Shown here: positions 47,001-57,099 of the stretch, piece by piece
How the letters are laid out: every line of letters begins with the position of its first letter
Position numbering within the stretch: the stretch's first letter is position 1
Assembly: GCA_022818135.1 (NCBI GenBank)
Contig: JAFMSR010000012.1
Coordinates: forward strand, 5,825,768 to 5,889,767
DNA: 64,000 nt
Direction: 5' to 3'
Source: Saxidomus purpurata
Taxonomy: Eukaryota > Mollusca > Bivalvia > Venerida > Veneridae
Notes under the pieces: model-generated
Databases searched by the model: none
The model's input: the letters and a program-made list of their open reading frames with translations, nothing else
What the model was told of the DNA's origin: nothing
Program-made: the position numbers and the translations under genes

Positions 47001-50000
47001 TCAAAACTTCTTATGTGGAAAAAAAATATTAAAGATTTAGTATTCTGCAAAAACCGTGTTCAATGTATCAAACATTGCTAAATATGCCAAAGAAATCACA
47101 TGTAAAACATTGATGTAAATGCTTTTTTGTAATATAAAAGCTGTTTTACTGTTGAATAATAAACCGACTTCTTAAAAAAACAGGAAATAAACTATAAACC
47201 AATTATCTCTATATGTCAGTGAAATAATGGTCTCTTTATTGGACTAGATGTCTTGTCTAAAGACACCTAATCCAACTGTGTCATAATTATGTGAATCTTT
47301 CCTGAACTTCCTAAATGATAATCTCTATTTCGTCATTTGACAAACCTTTGTTGCTGTCTGGATTTTGTATCAACGCCGAAACGTCGGTGACCGAATTCGT
47401 GCATGTTTTCGTCTCGGTTCGGATTCGGTTTCGGTGTATATATGCAAGCCTCTGCTTGGTGTAATATGTGTATTCTATTTTGTTCAGTTTAGATTGGGTT
47501 CGGGATCGGGTTCAGTGTTTAATTGAAAGGGCCCCTAATGAAAATTGTAGATGGGGATGAAAATCAACTTCAATATTATTCAATATAAGTTTTAAGATTT
47601 ACCTAGTCACTACATAACACTCATTTTAGAGCACTTGACTCATTTTAAACACCATTTTCTAATACCTTGATATATTCATCTATATATAACTGCTCTCTTC
47701 AAAACGTGGTCATTATATACACAATGTCGTCATTGTATACACAGTGTGGTCATTTTATACACAATGTGGTCATCATATACACAGTGTGGTCATTCTATAC
47801 AGTAAATGAATAAGCCACTTACCAAACAGAGTCATGATTTAAGTCATTCCTTGGCTCTCCATTCGGGTCAAAGTGTTTATCTATGGTAATACTACCATCG
47901 GTGTCGTGCGCCGAAGAGAAGTTTGTGACACTTCGTACTGGTATGCCAACGGCTCTACACACTGTAATAAATCGTGCTTTAGTAAGAAATCATCAAAATG
48001 TTTAAACATTCTAAACTTAAGACTGGTCAAAGGTATTTGGTATCTTGAATTAAGAAAAATGTAAAGGTTTACTCCCATCATCATCATCATTATCAGCATC
48101 ATCATATCTATTGCTGTTATTACTTTATTACTAGTATTCGTAAAAGATACGCATGTCATCTTTAGACAGAGATTTTTGGCAAACCTGTAGATATGTTTTA
48201 GTTTTCAAAATAATAGGCATACATTATGAACACGGTGGTTAAATGAAACATTTAATAACAACTGTCGGTTCTGAGTCAGCCTATTCCTTTCGATCGAAAG
48301 TCGTATTTCGTTTACTTGGCCGTCAGATATCGACTAAAATTTACATTTAAAGTCCCATGATCACGTTAGATCGTAGCATTCATACTAATCCCTTACCGAC
48401 GAAATTAGCTTTTATTTGTACAAAATCGTTGTTAATGTTGCTTTTTAACGTAACGCCTTTATTCATAGTTTCTCCATAGCGAATTTTGTGACATTTATTT
48501 CAAAATTCATCTTTTTTAATTTAATGACCATTTTCATACAACTGCAGAAGCACTTACAAACGGGATTGACTTTTCCACCGGTACACAAGTATAACCGGGA
48601 CCAAATCGGGATGGATCGCACGTAGATATATTTTCACTCGGGACTTAACCACTCAATGTTCGCTGTACATGTATATATAATTTTTTATATATTCATGTTT
48701 TGAAACACGAAAATGGTATTTTAGCTCATAGAATAATTATGTTACCACATCATTCGGAATATTATGTTGCATTTATTCGAGGCTAGAACGTCTACTATCT
48801 CTTCAGTCATGCATTTTTTTTAGCTTGTCTGATTTTTGAAAAAACTGACGAGCTATTGTCGTCACTTGATTGTCCGCGCCGTCATCGGCGTCGGCGTCGG
48901 CGTCGGTTAAGTCTTGCGTTTAGGTCACTTTCATGGAAACTATCAAAGCTATCACTTTCAAATTTGAAAAGTTGTTCAACTAGTACCCTGGACATAGGTA
49001 TGTTTCAAATTTCACAAACAATTACCGGTAATAGATAATGTACTTCAACATAATCAAATGGGTTGATACATTGGGGGTATTTTAGTATTTTTGGACTTGG
49101 TCATTTTTAGCTAGTTTGATTTTTTAGGTTTTGCACTTAGTTCATTTACATGCCATCTATCAAAGCTATCACTTTGAAACTTGGAATACCTGTTCACTAT
49201 CAAATGAATAATAGAATGAAGGAAGAGCTTTACAAGTTACATAACTCGGTCATACACTTTGACTGGATTATTGCCCCTTCTTAACTTAGAAAGTTTCACA
49301 CACACAATATTTTTGTAACAGAGAACATAATGCAACCAAACGTTGTGTATAGGAAGTACTATGAATATCTTTAATTGGTTTGTTTTGGGGGCACCTGGGG
49401 TCAAGGTCACTGCTACTAAAAATAGAAAAACTGTAATTCATTCAATATCTTTCGTTAGAGTTGACATAATGTAACCAACTTTTGTTCGTAGTAAGAATTT
49501 AAGAAGATCTTAACTAGGCTTGTATTTTGGGCTCCTGGGGGCAAGGTAAAGGTCGCTGTTAAAAATAGAAAAACGGTAATATATTCAATATCTTAAGTTA
49601 CAACTGACATAATGTGACTAAATCATTAAGTGTGCAATACATATAGAAACAGACTTTTATTGGGATTCAGTTTGGGGATAATAGGGCCAAGGTCAAGGAT
49701 TTATTCTAAAAATAGAAAAAATGGGAAAATAAAATACAATATCTGTAGTTGCAATTGAATTATTGTGACAAAACTTAATGTCTACTAATTATTTATGAAA
49801 ACCTTTTGTGGGATTGTGTTTCTGGGTCAAGGTCAAGGACACTGTTACTTAAAAATGGTAATAAATAAACTGTAAAAAGATCAAATCAGACGAGCGTCCG
49901 GCACCCGCAGGCAGTGCTCTTGTTACAAGTAAATTATACCAAGTTAGCCTATGATATATTATCATTTACCTGTTGTTAAGACTCCAGAGAACACCCAGCA

Positions 50001-53000
50001 TTGTCCAAATTGAACAGGTCTCTTCGTGGTCCAATACTCTTTCAAAATGCCTACACTTCCGTTCCAAGCTAGAGGAGATGTTCCACCAGCATAATCGCCA
50101 CTCCAATTTCCGACAAGAACGCCTCCATCATCCGGTGCATTTACCTGCCGTTTGAAATTTATCTTAATTCTATTTATTTGTGGCTGTGATACAATTGCCA
50201 TTTTTGTAGAATAAACTTATCTTTATTATGTTTACTTTACCGACAAGTGTCCAAAGGTCGTCGTTCAGGTTGTTTATATTCCCGGCCGATCGTGGGATTT
50301 CTCCCCTGCTTCGCACTCGTGTGATCCGACGCATGACTTCAGCAAATCCGGCATTCTGGATCACATTAGTATACTAATAACCCTATTGCACATGACAGTC
50401 ACACATAATGTTAAAATTATTGAAAGGAATACGAAGGAGTCACTTTACATTAGTGTCAGTGTACAAAATAACACAGCTGGCTTTACTTACCAAACCTGAT
50501 AGACCTCGGGCAACTAAAACTGGGTTCCCTTTTAAGTAGTCTTGGAGTTGCAACATTTCTAGTAAGTACATCGCACAATCGAAAGAGACTTCGTCGAACT
50601 GTGCAAACAAGAAAATTAATATTGTATATACACATTGTATTATGTATTTATTGTATGTAGCAAAGTGTGAAACAATTTCAGTACGGTGACAGACTTTTGA
50701 AATGAGGATCGTAAATGTTTTATTGCTAAGCTAGCTTTTTGTTTTTGGGGTAAAAATATTTACTTCAAAGTATTACGTAAGAGTTTAACATAAAACAAAA
50801 ACAGAAAATCTACGCATATTAAAGCTTGAAAATACAAACTGCTTAACCTGCTGTTTAAGGAAGGTGGTTTATCGTTTTTAATTTAGTTAAAAATGTCGTG
50901 TTAATCCAATAGTACTGTCTCTTTACCATTGGAAATTAGCTTTAACTTCACTTTAAGAGAAATAACTAACCTGTCCGAAATTCCAAGGTTTTGGAGAGAT
51001 GTTTTTCGAATTGCCAGCAAATATCTGTCCTTTTTCGCTCATTACATATTCTTCTAGCGGTTTCTCTTCCTTCATATAAACATCGTCATCTAACAAAAAG
51101 TATTTTAAGCTTTGAAATTTACATCATGACAAAGGGTATATAGTAAAAGGGTTTTATTTTATGCTTTTCAATGAAATATGAAATGATATTTTCACTGTTT
51201 CAAAGATGTGAAAATATCAAAATCTTCAGCCTGGATTGACGTCAAAAAGTATGCCAAGCGTAAGGAATGCCGGAAACCAATCGACTATCGAGCGTCGTTA
51301 AAATGACGTCATGTATGCTATGCTTTCTGATGACGGTTCCTGCGGTTTTCGACATTTTTTAAAAAGAAACTCAACAAAAATAGAGTTTTAAACATAAAAT
51401 AAACAGAAAAGTTCCTGATATTGATTTAATACCACGTGAAAATATCACTTTTGTTGCCCACTCGGTGAAATTATAACGTGATATTACACCGAAACCATCT
51501 TATCTTATGGTTTTAAGGTTCGTCACCCTCTTTTCACCGAAACTAACGTATGCATAATAGAGCTTTATCGTTGGTACCGGTTTCCCATATGACTAACGCC
51601 CTCAGAAGAGGTTAGTTATTTTAAGTTTCGGAGGATAGTGCAAGATACAGAAAGCGTCCCAATTCCAGATTCTTATACATGCCAGGGGCATAGCACCCAT
51701 ACATGGGACCTCGGTTTTTAAGTATCATCCGAAAGACTGTTAGTAATTTTAGTTGATCAGCCACCGAAACCAATTATCTTCTATATATATACGAATCGTT
51801 GACCAATCAAAAGACCGGAAATTTTATGGGAGGGTAATAAGATAATAATATGTGAATTAAATATGTTTCATAAAATTCCATCAATCCCTCTATTATCTTT
51901 GGCATATCATTGACAGACCTTTATCCCAATGCCTTTTGAAAGGGATGAAAAATTTCTAGTATAAGCAACTTAATATTCCTTATCAAATATTTTTGATATG
52001 ATATATGTCGATATATTACCCGCCTCGACCAACACAATATCACCCTCGCCTAACGGCTCGTATAGGCCTAATATTAGTCTAAGAGGGAACATATCCACAT
52101 ATACCACGTCAAAAAAGTGAAATAATATATATTGATATACATGTAGCGAACTAGAAAAGACCTTACCTTTGCACCACGGATTGAAGAGAATGTAAATCGG
52201 CGAAGCATGAGTGTATCTGTAAACGTCGGCATCCCTATCTGTTCGTTTTACCACATCTATTTTCAGTGACCATTTTCCCACTGGGCATTTCGCAGTTGAC
52301 ATCACTCCAACATAAAGGGTATTCCCTTGGTTGGACTTGATGAAAGCACCCCACTCATTTTTTACATCTTTGTCGGAGAGAATAATTTCGACATGGGTAC
52401 CACTTTTCGGCCTTGGAGTTTGACCTTTAAACCAATATTGTATACAAAATTAAAAATTATGTCATAAGCTTGAAACAAGTTTATTATATACTCTTTCCTT
52501 TAACAGTGACAAAGCATATAAAAGACCTAATACACGTAATCTCTGTCACTCTCTAGGAATATTTTTTAACGAAATCTAAGTTCAAGGGCTACAACTCACA
52601 CATACCATACTGCAGCACGATTCTAAGATCGTCGTCTGAAGGGTCATAGGCTCTGTTGAAGTCAACTTTGATATTGAATTCTTGTCCTCGTCGGATAGGG
52701 AGCTCTTGCCTGCGTACTATTTCTGTCAACTCATATGTGTGGTGTTCTTTCGTATTTTCCCGGATATCGAGGTCGACTTTGGATACTTTGAGTACCTCTT
52801 CGGTCGCTTCGGAATCTACAACAAAAATATCGAGACTTGTTCTGTAAGTCACATTAATGTAGGTGTATTGTAACTGTCAAGCACATGTAAGAAGTTTTTA
52901 ACGCTATTTGCAGCAATAACATCCTAATGCTTAAACGTTGATTACGTTGCTGTCCGCGTACTTCTGTCAGCACCTTCAGTGCTTTGATAATGTCAGATGT

Positions 53001-56000
53001 GTGATAAGCAATAATTACAATGAATAATTATTCATGCATCGTGGTACAGCTCGCACTAAAGCCCGTATCAACATTCCTGTACATACATTTGTGTCCTCAC
53101 CTGACACCTTCATCAAAGTTTAATGTCGAACTCGAAAGTATGCATTTCGTACTAATTTTCGTATTTCAGCTTGCCGTGGTCTACAAATGAAAGATAATAG
53201 CAAACAGATCAGATAATATTCCATGAATGGTGTACATGTTTAAAAGAGTTAAGAACTTTAAATTCGAAAATAAGAAGATAAAAGTGAAGAAAATTATTAT
53301 ATTTAATTATGTTTTTCTTGGGTAGCTACTTCAAATTGGTGGTCTTGGTAGAAATAGATTCCTGTGTTCTTTTGCGACGTCTGGAAAGTGTACAAATTTT
53401 GCTTCCACAAGCAAATTCTTCATTTATCCCCCACACACCCCAAAGGCGGGGGCACGGTTTTGGCGTTTCCGTCCGTCCGTCCGGTTCTACTCAGAACCAA
53501 AGGATAGAATATTGAAACTTAAAATAAGTGTACAGTAGCATAATAGGGGCGGGGGCCCCCCATCTTTGTTTTGTCAAGATCGGTTAGTATCTCCGGGATG
53601 CCCTTTAATTGTTATTTTCTTCAATATCCAATATGACAATATTAAAATTCTATTTCTCTGAAATCGGATATCAAATTAAATTGGAATTGGCTCAAAAAAA
53701 TTAATGATCATTTTTTCTAATATCTACCCCGATGGGGTGTAGTGCTTTTCTGAAATACTCTTTTAGAAACTTAGTAATTTTGGTTTTCTGAAACTAATAG
53801 TACTGATTTAATCAAACTGATAAGAATTGAGTTCTGTATCACTGTGAGATGCTGAAAAAAGAATTACCTCTCAGAGATGAGGCCCCAGTGGGGTGATGAT
53901 ATGCTTCTGTTTTCTGATAAGGCTTGTCAGAATATCATTTTGTTTTTGCACAAATCATCAACTTAGTATTCTCTAACAACAGAAAATTTAGAAACTGGAT
54001 TTTTACAGAAATGAGGCCCTAAAGGGGATGTAGTGCTTTTCTTATATAATTATTCTATATAGAAACTTAAGAATTATTGTTGTCTGAAAGTAGTAGTACT
54101 GATTTAATTTAATTACAACAATTAAGTTCTTTATGACAGGAACTTGAAGAAATAAAATATCAACACGGAGATGAGGTCCCAGTAGAGTGGTGAAATTTTA
54201 AAAATGCTTTTTTTCTGAAGCAGACAGACCATGAATACACTTTCCATTTGTTCTTTTTCCGCTATTTCCTTAATTTGGCGGAGATATCAGTTCACAAGAG
54301 ACATTCTTTACTTCATTAAAAAACAAACATTTAACCTAGTTTTACAGATAAATAGTTTGGTCAGAATAAAAACATTAAAGAAAATCTGAATTTTTATTTT
54401 ATATTTTTCTTAAACAAAACATTTAGTTTTGATAAAAAAATAACTTTCACATAATTCTCTAAAGTGGGAATAAGTTTCTTTCTGCGAATAAATGTGTAAA
54501 AAAGGTAGCAAACCTTGCTAAATATGTCTAAAAAATCACATGTAAAATACTGAAGTATCATTTCACTGTTGGATAACGAACAATTTGTTTTGAAAAATGA
54601 ATAGCGAGAAATAAGCAATAAACCAAATATCTAAATTTCAACTTAAACGGGTACCTCCCTTTAAGATAATATAAATTAAAAACTTGAAGTTAAATGTGAT
54701 TTTACATGGTTTAAACGGGTATCTCCCTTTATATGAACATACCACAGATCGATAAAACCGCCAAGTGTTTTGCGTTGCGGATCGGTTATTGCTTTATAAA
54801 TAACAATACACATGTTGAAATATTTATGAAGCTAATTTCAACTGATGAATATCTTTTACTTTTATGTATATAGCAACTGATGCTACAGCAAAATGTAAAC
54901 ATCAACCAATGCTTTAAATGTAAAACATCATGTGCACGCGGAACATGGTTGTCAGACTCGAGGTTTTGATTTTGAACTTAACATTGTATTATTACATTTT
55001 AGCTCACCTGGCAATTTGTGCAAGGGTGAGCTTTTAGAATGGATGATTGTCCGTTGCCCGTCGTCCGTTGTCCGTCAACATTTTGCTTAAAAAAACATCT
55101 CCTCTAAAACCAATGTTGATGAGACTTGGCAGGGATGTTCCTTGCATGAAGCTCTACCAAAAACTGTTAAAAGAAACTATTCCATGCAGAAATATGGTTG
55201 CTATGGCAACAAAAAGGAAAGGAACAAAACTTTTAAAATCTTCTCTGAAACTGCAAGGCCTAAAGCCTAGATATTTGGCATGTAGCATTGCCTAGTGGAC
55301 CTTCACCAAAATTGTTAAAATCATGACCCCTGGGTCGAAATTGACCCCGCCCGGGGGTCACTTAATTTTACATTGGATTCTATAGGAAAAATCTAAAAAA
55401 TATTTTTCTCCAAATCCTCAAGGCATAGATCTAAGATCTTTAGTATGAAGGATTCTGTTGTGGATTTCTACCAAGTTTGTTCAAATCAAGCTCCTTGGCT
55501 CAATATTGCCCACAGCCAGGAGGTTTAACATAACCTTTACAAATATTCTACTCCTAAACCACAAAGTCTAGAGATTAGATATCTAGTGTGTAACAGTGTC
55601 GAGTGGACTTCTTCAAAGTTTAGTTAAATCATGCCCCGGGGGTCAAAATTGACCCGGCCCCGGGATCACTTAGTATTGGAAACATTTAAAACTCTTTTTC
55701 TCCTTAACAACAAGGCTAAGAGCTTAGATATTTGGTATGTAACATTTTCTAGTTGTCCTGTAAAACATTGTACAAACTATGCCCCTGGAGTCAAGGTTGA
55801 CCACTTCCTTAGGTAACTGCACTGGTACTCAGATGAGCGATAAAAGGCCATTATGTCCCTTTTGTTTTTAAATCCCTTTTTCTTCTTACAAGATGCAATA
55901 AAGTGACATTTGTGTAGTTACTAAATATTAGGTCTCGTTACAGTCGTCGTGATAATTTTGACTGTTTAATGTTAACGTCACATCACATGGGACGTTAGGC

Positions 56001-56301
56001 GCAAAAAAGCAAACTGAACTAAATTTTGTTTAATTATGAAACTGTTGAGAACTAAAAAAAATCACTCGTGGTCTGTTGTAGATGCACAATGTTTGTGAAC
56101 AGAAGTGTTCAATCTGTCAAATAGTTTACTACCAAATTAACAATACTCACATGGTCTGGTTCTGCCAGTTATCTCGGAATCTATTCCACTATTGTTTCTG
56201 TTGGACAGACCATTGTGTCTGTTATAATAAGTGCTTCTATCTGCAGACCGTGATCGACCTCTGGACCTACCAGACGACGGACTACTGCTGCTGCTTCCCA
56301 T
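37876..56301 (-). CDS. Transglutaminase B (15 coding exons, 727 aa)
   Basis: Second paralog, same strand and same intron positions as TG-A. Fifteen exons sum to 2184 coding bases with consistent phases. The protein has the same order of parts: N-terminus 1-50, beta-sandwich with [18 protein letters not shown] and YILFNPWC, core with Cys331 (FGQCWVF), His390 (NFHVWND) and Asp413 ([10 protein letters not shown]), then two C-terminal barrels. It begins [15 protein letters not shown], an N-myristoylation consensus (Gly2, Ser6) with no nearby cysteine, so unlike TG-A it lacks a candidate palmitoylation site. Exons 10 and 11 are 36 and 27 bases shorter than in TG-A, trimming the core-to-barrel linker by 21 residues. 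No canonical AATAAA lies close after the stop. I judge it a functional enzyme; substrate and tissue cannot be read from sequence. Confidence 0.92.
38442..38572 (-). CDS. TG-B exon 14: C-terminal barrel 2, first part
   Basis: Encodes [20 protein letters not shown] then [20 protein letters not shown]. It lacks the GPG of A and C and is 6 bp shorter. Phase 0 in, 2 out. Confidence 0.91.
39496..39656 (-). CDS. TG-B exon 13: C-terminal barrel 1, second part
   Basis: Encodes [40 protein letters not shown] and [10 protein letters not shown]. It ends at GTT|GTAAGT with no repeat expansion, unlike TG-A. 161 bp in all three genes. Confidence 0.93.
40120..40300 (+). mobile_element. tRNA-derived SINE (TG-B intron 12)
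   Basis: A polymerase III B box, GGGTTCGAATCC (about 40171), with an A-box-like AAGCGTGTTGGAC upstream gives a tRNA-like head. An unrelated body follows: GACTGCGACACCAACATGAG and AGCAGTCACCGGGAG. It does not fold as a full cloverleaf by eye, so a SINE is more likely than a tRNA gene. Confidence 0.6.
40393..40597 (-). CDS. TG-B exon 12: C-terminal barrel 1, first part
   Basis: Encodes [40 protein letters not shown] and [13 protein letters not shown]. Donor AAA A|GTATGT. 205 bp against 202 in A and C. Confidence 0.91.
41510..41562 (-). CDS. TG-B exon 11: shortened linker
   Basis: With acceptor TTGCCCAG and donor AAG|GTATTT this encodes [18 protein letters not shown] in the required phase (1 in, 0 out). 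It is 27 bp shorter than TG-A exon 11 and lacks the acidic EER motif, so it is supported mainly by phase and position. Confidence 0.6.
42311..42375 (-). CDS. TG-B exon 10: shortened end of the core
   Basis: Encodes [20 protein letters not shown] then EG, aligning with [14 protein letters not shown]. The acceptor that keeps frame is AACAG|C at 42375. The stronger-looking TTTTGCAG 12 bases upstream would bring in a stop at once. The 5' boundary is therefore less certain than for the other exons. Confidence 0.65.
42552..43946. mobile_element. Related TIR element with about 170-bp internal repeats (TG-B intron 9)
   Basis: Starts TTTTAGCTCGACTATTCC and ends AAATAGTCGAGCATGCTG, the same terminal inverted repeat as the element at 649. 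Inside, about six diverged copies are anchored by CATATCTTTACCATC near 42698, 42867 and 43058 and decay to the right. Non-coding. Confidence 0.7.
43947..45775. other. TG-B intron 9, right half
   Basis: No exon or repeat recognised; short frames lack domains. Confidence 0.5.
45776..45938 (-). CDS. TG-B exon 9: core segment
   Basis: Encodes [20 protein letters not shown] then [20 protein letters not shown]. Less conserved at its end (KEVTNIKPK) than TG-A. 163 bp, phase 1 in and 2 out. Confidence 0.92.
46141..46311. repeat. 93-bp direct duplication flush with the TG-B exon 8 donor
   Basis: ATAACCAGTTTAAAGTCATC through TTTTCAAACTCGTA occurs at 46141 and again at 46234 with a few changes. The second copy abuts the exon 8 splice donor. 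Confidence 0.85.
46313..46416 (-). CDS. TG-B exon 8: catalytic histidine and aspartate
   Basis: Encodes [20 protein letters not shown] then [14 protein letters not shown] with His390 and Asp413. 102 of 104 bases equal TG-A exon 8. One difference is silent (His codon) and one changes Val to Ala. Confidence 0.96.
47706..47801. repeat. 20-bp minisatellite, about five units (TG-B intron 7)
   Basis: GTGGTCATTNTATACACARU-type 20-bp units (last base T, with A/G at the position before it) repeated head to tail, about 20 bp from the exon 7 donor. Confidence 0.85.
47823..47961 (-). CDS. TG-B exon 7: calcium-site segment
   Basis: Encodes [20 protein letters not shown] then [16 protein letters not shown] and HDSVW. 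Many synonymous and nonsynonymous differences from TG-A exon 7, which contrasts with exon 8. Donor GTAAGT, phase 2. Confidence 0.94.
48813..49926. mobile_element. Related TIR element, GTCTGATTT-ended subtype (TG-B intron 6)
   Basis: Starts AGCTTGTCTGATTTTTG followed by ACGAGCTATTGTCGTC and a GGCGTC-rich stretch. Ends ATCAAATCAGACGAGC and GCAGTGCTCTTGTTAC. The ends are inverted copies of each other. The interior holds diverged repeats with CAAGGTCACTG..ACTAAAAATAGAAAAAC. Same architecture as the AGCTCGACTATT elements but different terminal sequence. Confidence 0.65.
49970..50144 (-). CDS. TG-B exon 6: catalytic cysteine
   Basis: Encodes [29 protein letters not shown] (conserved tryptophan) and [10 protein letters not shown] with Cys331. 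175 bp as in TG-A. Confidence 0.95.
50241..50355 (-). other. Orphan exon-like open segment in TG-B intron 5
   Basis: A 115-bp open stretch is bounded by a plausible acceptor (ATCCAG|AATG) and donor (GTCG|GTAAAG). It encodes [33 protein letters not shown] and LWTLVG. The NN-NDD...LVG end faintly resembles the [12 protein letters not shown] start of the next exon. Its length is not a multiple of three, so including it between exons 5 and 6 would shift the frame. It could be a poison exon, a relic or unrelated DNA. Confidence 0.2.
50491..50598 (-). CDS. TG-B exon 5: core helix segment
   Basis: Encodes [20 protein letters not shown] then [16 protein letters not shown]. 108 bp, phase 0 both sides, donor GTAAGT. 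Confidence 0.91.
50971..51089 (-). CDS. TG-B exon 4: entry to the catalytic core
   Basis: Encodes [20 protein letters not shown] then [20 protein letters not shown]. 119 bp as in TG-A; donor GTTAGT. Confidence 0.91.
51238..51495. repeat. Dispersed repeat, copy 1 (TG-B intron 3)
   Basis: Shares GTCGTTAAAATGACGTCATG, TGCTATGCTTTCTGATGACG and AACATAAAATAAACAGAAAA with 59912-60190, in the same orientation. It includes an ACGTGATATTACACCG / CGGTGAAATTATAACGTG inverted motif. Non-coding. Confidence 0.75.
52167..52424 (-). CDS. TG-B exon 3: second half of the N-terminal domain
   Basis: Encodes [38 protein letters not shown] and YILFNPWCK. Same 258-bp length and phase as TG-A exon 3. Confidence 0.93.
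52606..52815 (-). CDS. TG-B exon 2: start of the N-terminal domain
   Basis: Encodes [35 protein letters not shown] and [10 protein letters not shown]. Acceptor TTGTAG, donor GTATGT; 18 bp shorter than TG-A exon 2. Confidence 0.92.
53560..54300. repeat. About 283-bp tandem repeat, two-plus copies (TG-B intron 1)
   Basis: GGGGTGTAGTGCTTTTCTGA at 53734 and GGGGATGTAGTGCTTTTCTT at 54017 start two parallel blocks that continue through AGTACTGATTTAAT and AAGTTCT. A GTCCGTCCGTCCGG-bearing segment at 53440-53500 precedes them, so this may be one more large bivalve-type repeat element. Confidence 0.65.
54998..55875. mobile_element. Related element, AGCTCACCTG-ended subtype (TG-B intron 1)
   Basis: Starts TTTTAGCTCACCTGGCAA with an immediate GGGTGAGCTTTT hairpin partner and a CCGTCGTCCGTTGTCCGTC stretch. 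Ends CTCAGATGAGCGATAAAAG and CCCTTTTG. The interior repeats phrases such as CATGACCCCTGGGTCGAAATT. Non-coding; I recognise this type as common in bivalve DNA. Confidence 0.6.
56151..56301 (-). CDS. TG-B exon 1: myristoylation-type N-terminus
   Basis: Encodes 50 residues, starting [19 protein letters not shown] and continuing [14 protein letters not shown] and SEITGRTRP. The Ser/Arg-rich head differs from TG-A, while the DRSTYY block is shared. Donor GTGAGT in phase 1. Confidence 0.82.
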
Positions 56302-56340
56302 GTCTTCAGTTTATTCAACAATGTATCTATATGTTATATA

Positions 56341-56664
56341 TTACACGTAGAGTTTAAATTTTCCAAAGTGTTTTTCACTGACAGTTCCGTTCCATAAAAT
56401 ATCTAAATTTTTACCACTAGATTCAAATTGGAATTGACATATATTTTTGCCAATAAATACTAGTATATATTTTATCGCGTTTAAAGTAGATATATGATCA
56501 TTTGCAGTCGGTTTTGCTTCAATTCTTTTATGCAATCGTTTGAACTGGGTAATTTTATCCGCACTAGCGTTATTCCAACTGCTGTTCATGTAAAGATCTA
56601 AAAACGATTTATTGACACGCTTAGTGTTTACATCTGCAGTGGTTACCGATAGTAACAATAGCAT
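56341..56664 (-). CDS. Unassigned 107-codon ORF upstream of TG-B
   Basis: An uninterrupted minus-strand frame begins MLLLLSVTTADVNTKRVNKS and ends 40 bases before the TG-B start codon. It has a short hydrophobic head (LLLLSV), three N-X-S/T sites (NSS, NAS, NGT), only one cysteine and a basic middle (RLHKRIEAK). I do not recognise a family. It could be a small secreted protein, an exon of a gene whose first exon lies further right, or chance ORF in the TG-B 5' flank. The hydrophobic stretch is short for a signal peptide. Confidence 0.25.
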   Translation of the reverse strand: MLLLLSVTTADVNTKRVNKSFLDLYMNSSWNNASADKITQFKRLHKRIEAKPTANDHISTLNAIKYILVFIGKNICQFQFESSGKNLDILWNGTVSEKHFGKFKLYV

Positions 56665-56703
56665 GGTTTAGTTTTAGATATCTTCATATAATATTGTTAA
56701 TTA

Positions 56704-56922
56704 TTAGCCCGACTATTCGAAGAATATGTAGAGCTATTACAGTCACTTGTGTGTCGGCATTGCAGCTTTGGTTAAAGTTGTGCATGCAAGTTACTATCAT
56801 GGATACTTATGATATTGATTTGAAACTTCATTAATGTCTTCAGGGGTGTCACGCAGTCAAGTTTGATAAGTCTTGACTGAATTTAGTACAAATTATGGCC
56901 CTTGTTTGACTTAGAAAATACG
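56704..56922. mobile_element. Truncated copy of the 649-type element
   Basis: Starts AGCCCGACTATTCGAAGAAT and runs through CACTTGTGTGTCGGCATTGC and one 165-bp unit to ATGGCCCTTGTTTGACTTAG. Only the left end and one internal unit remain. Confidence 0.75.
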
Positions 56923-56934
56923 AACCTAAAAATC

Positions 56935-57060
56935 CTGTCACCTCAAAAATCCGGTCTCTCAATATTCCGAATTCCGGCCGATATTTTTGGCCCAAATATG
57001 ACATTGTGTGTTAATATGACTCTCAATAATCCGGTCGCTGTCTGGTGTGCCGTCTAATGT
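56935..57060. mobile_element. Fragment with pogo-like AATCCGG motifs
   Basis: Repeated AAAAATCCGGTCTCTCAATA and ATTCCGAATTCCGGCC resemble the internal end-motifs of pogo-like MITEs. It lies between the truncated element at 56704 and the 1-kb repeat. Confidence 0.4.
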
Positions 57061-57099
57061 GCCGAAGGCGTAAAATATTTTGTCGGCGATTATCTAATT

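Noticed and set aside
52656..52873. Plus-strand frames of 63 codons opposite TG-B exon 2
   Set aside because: Antisense shadow of a well-supported coding exon.
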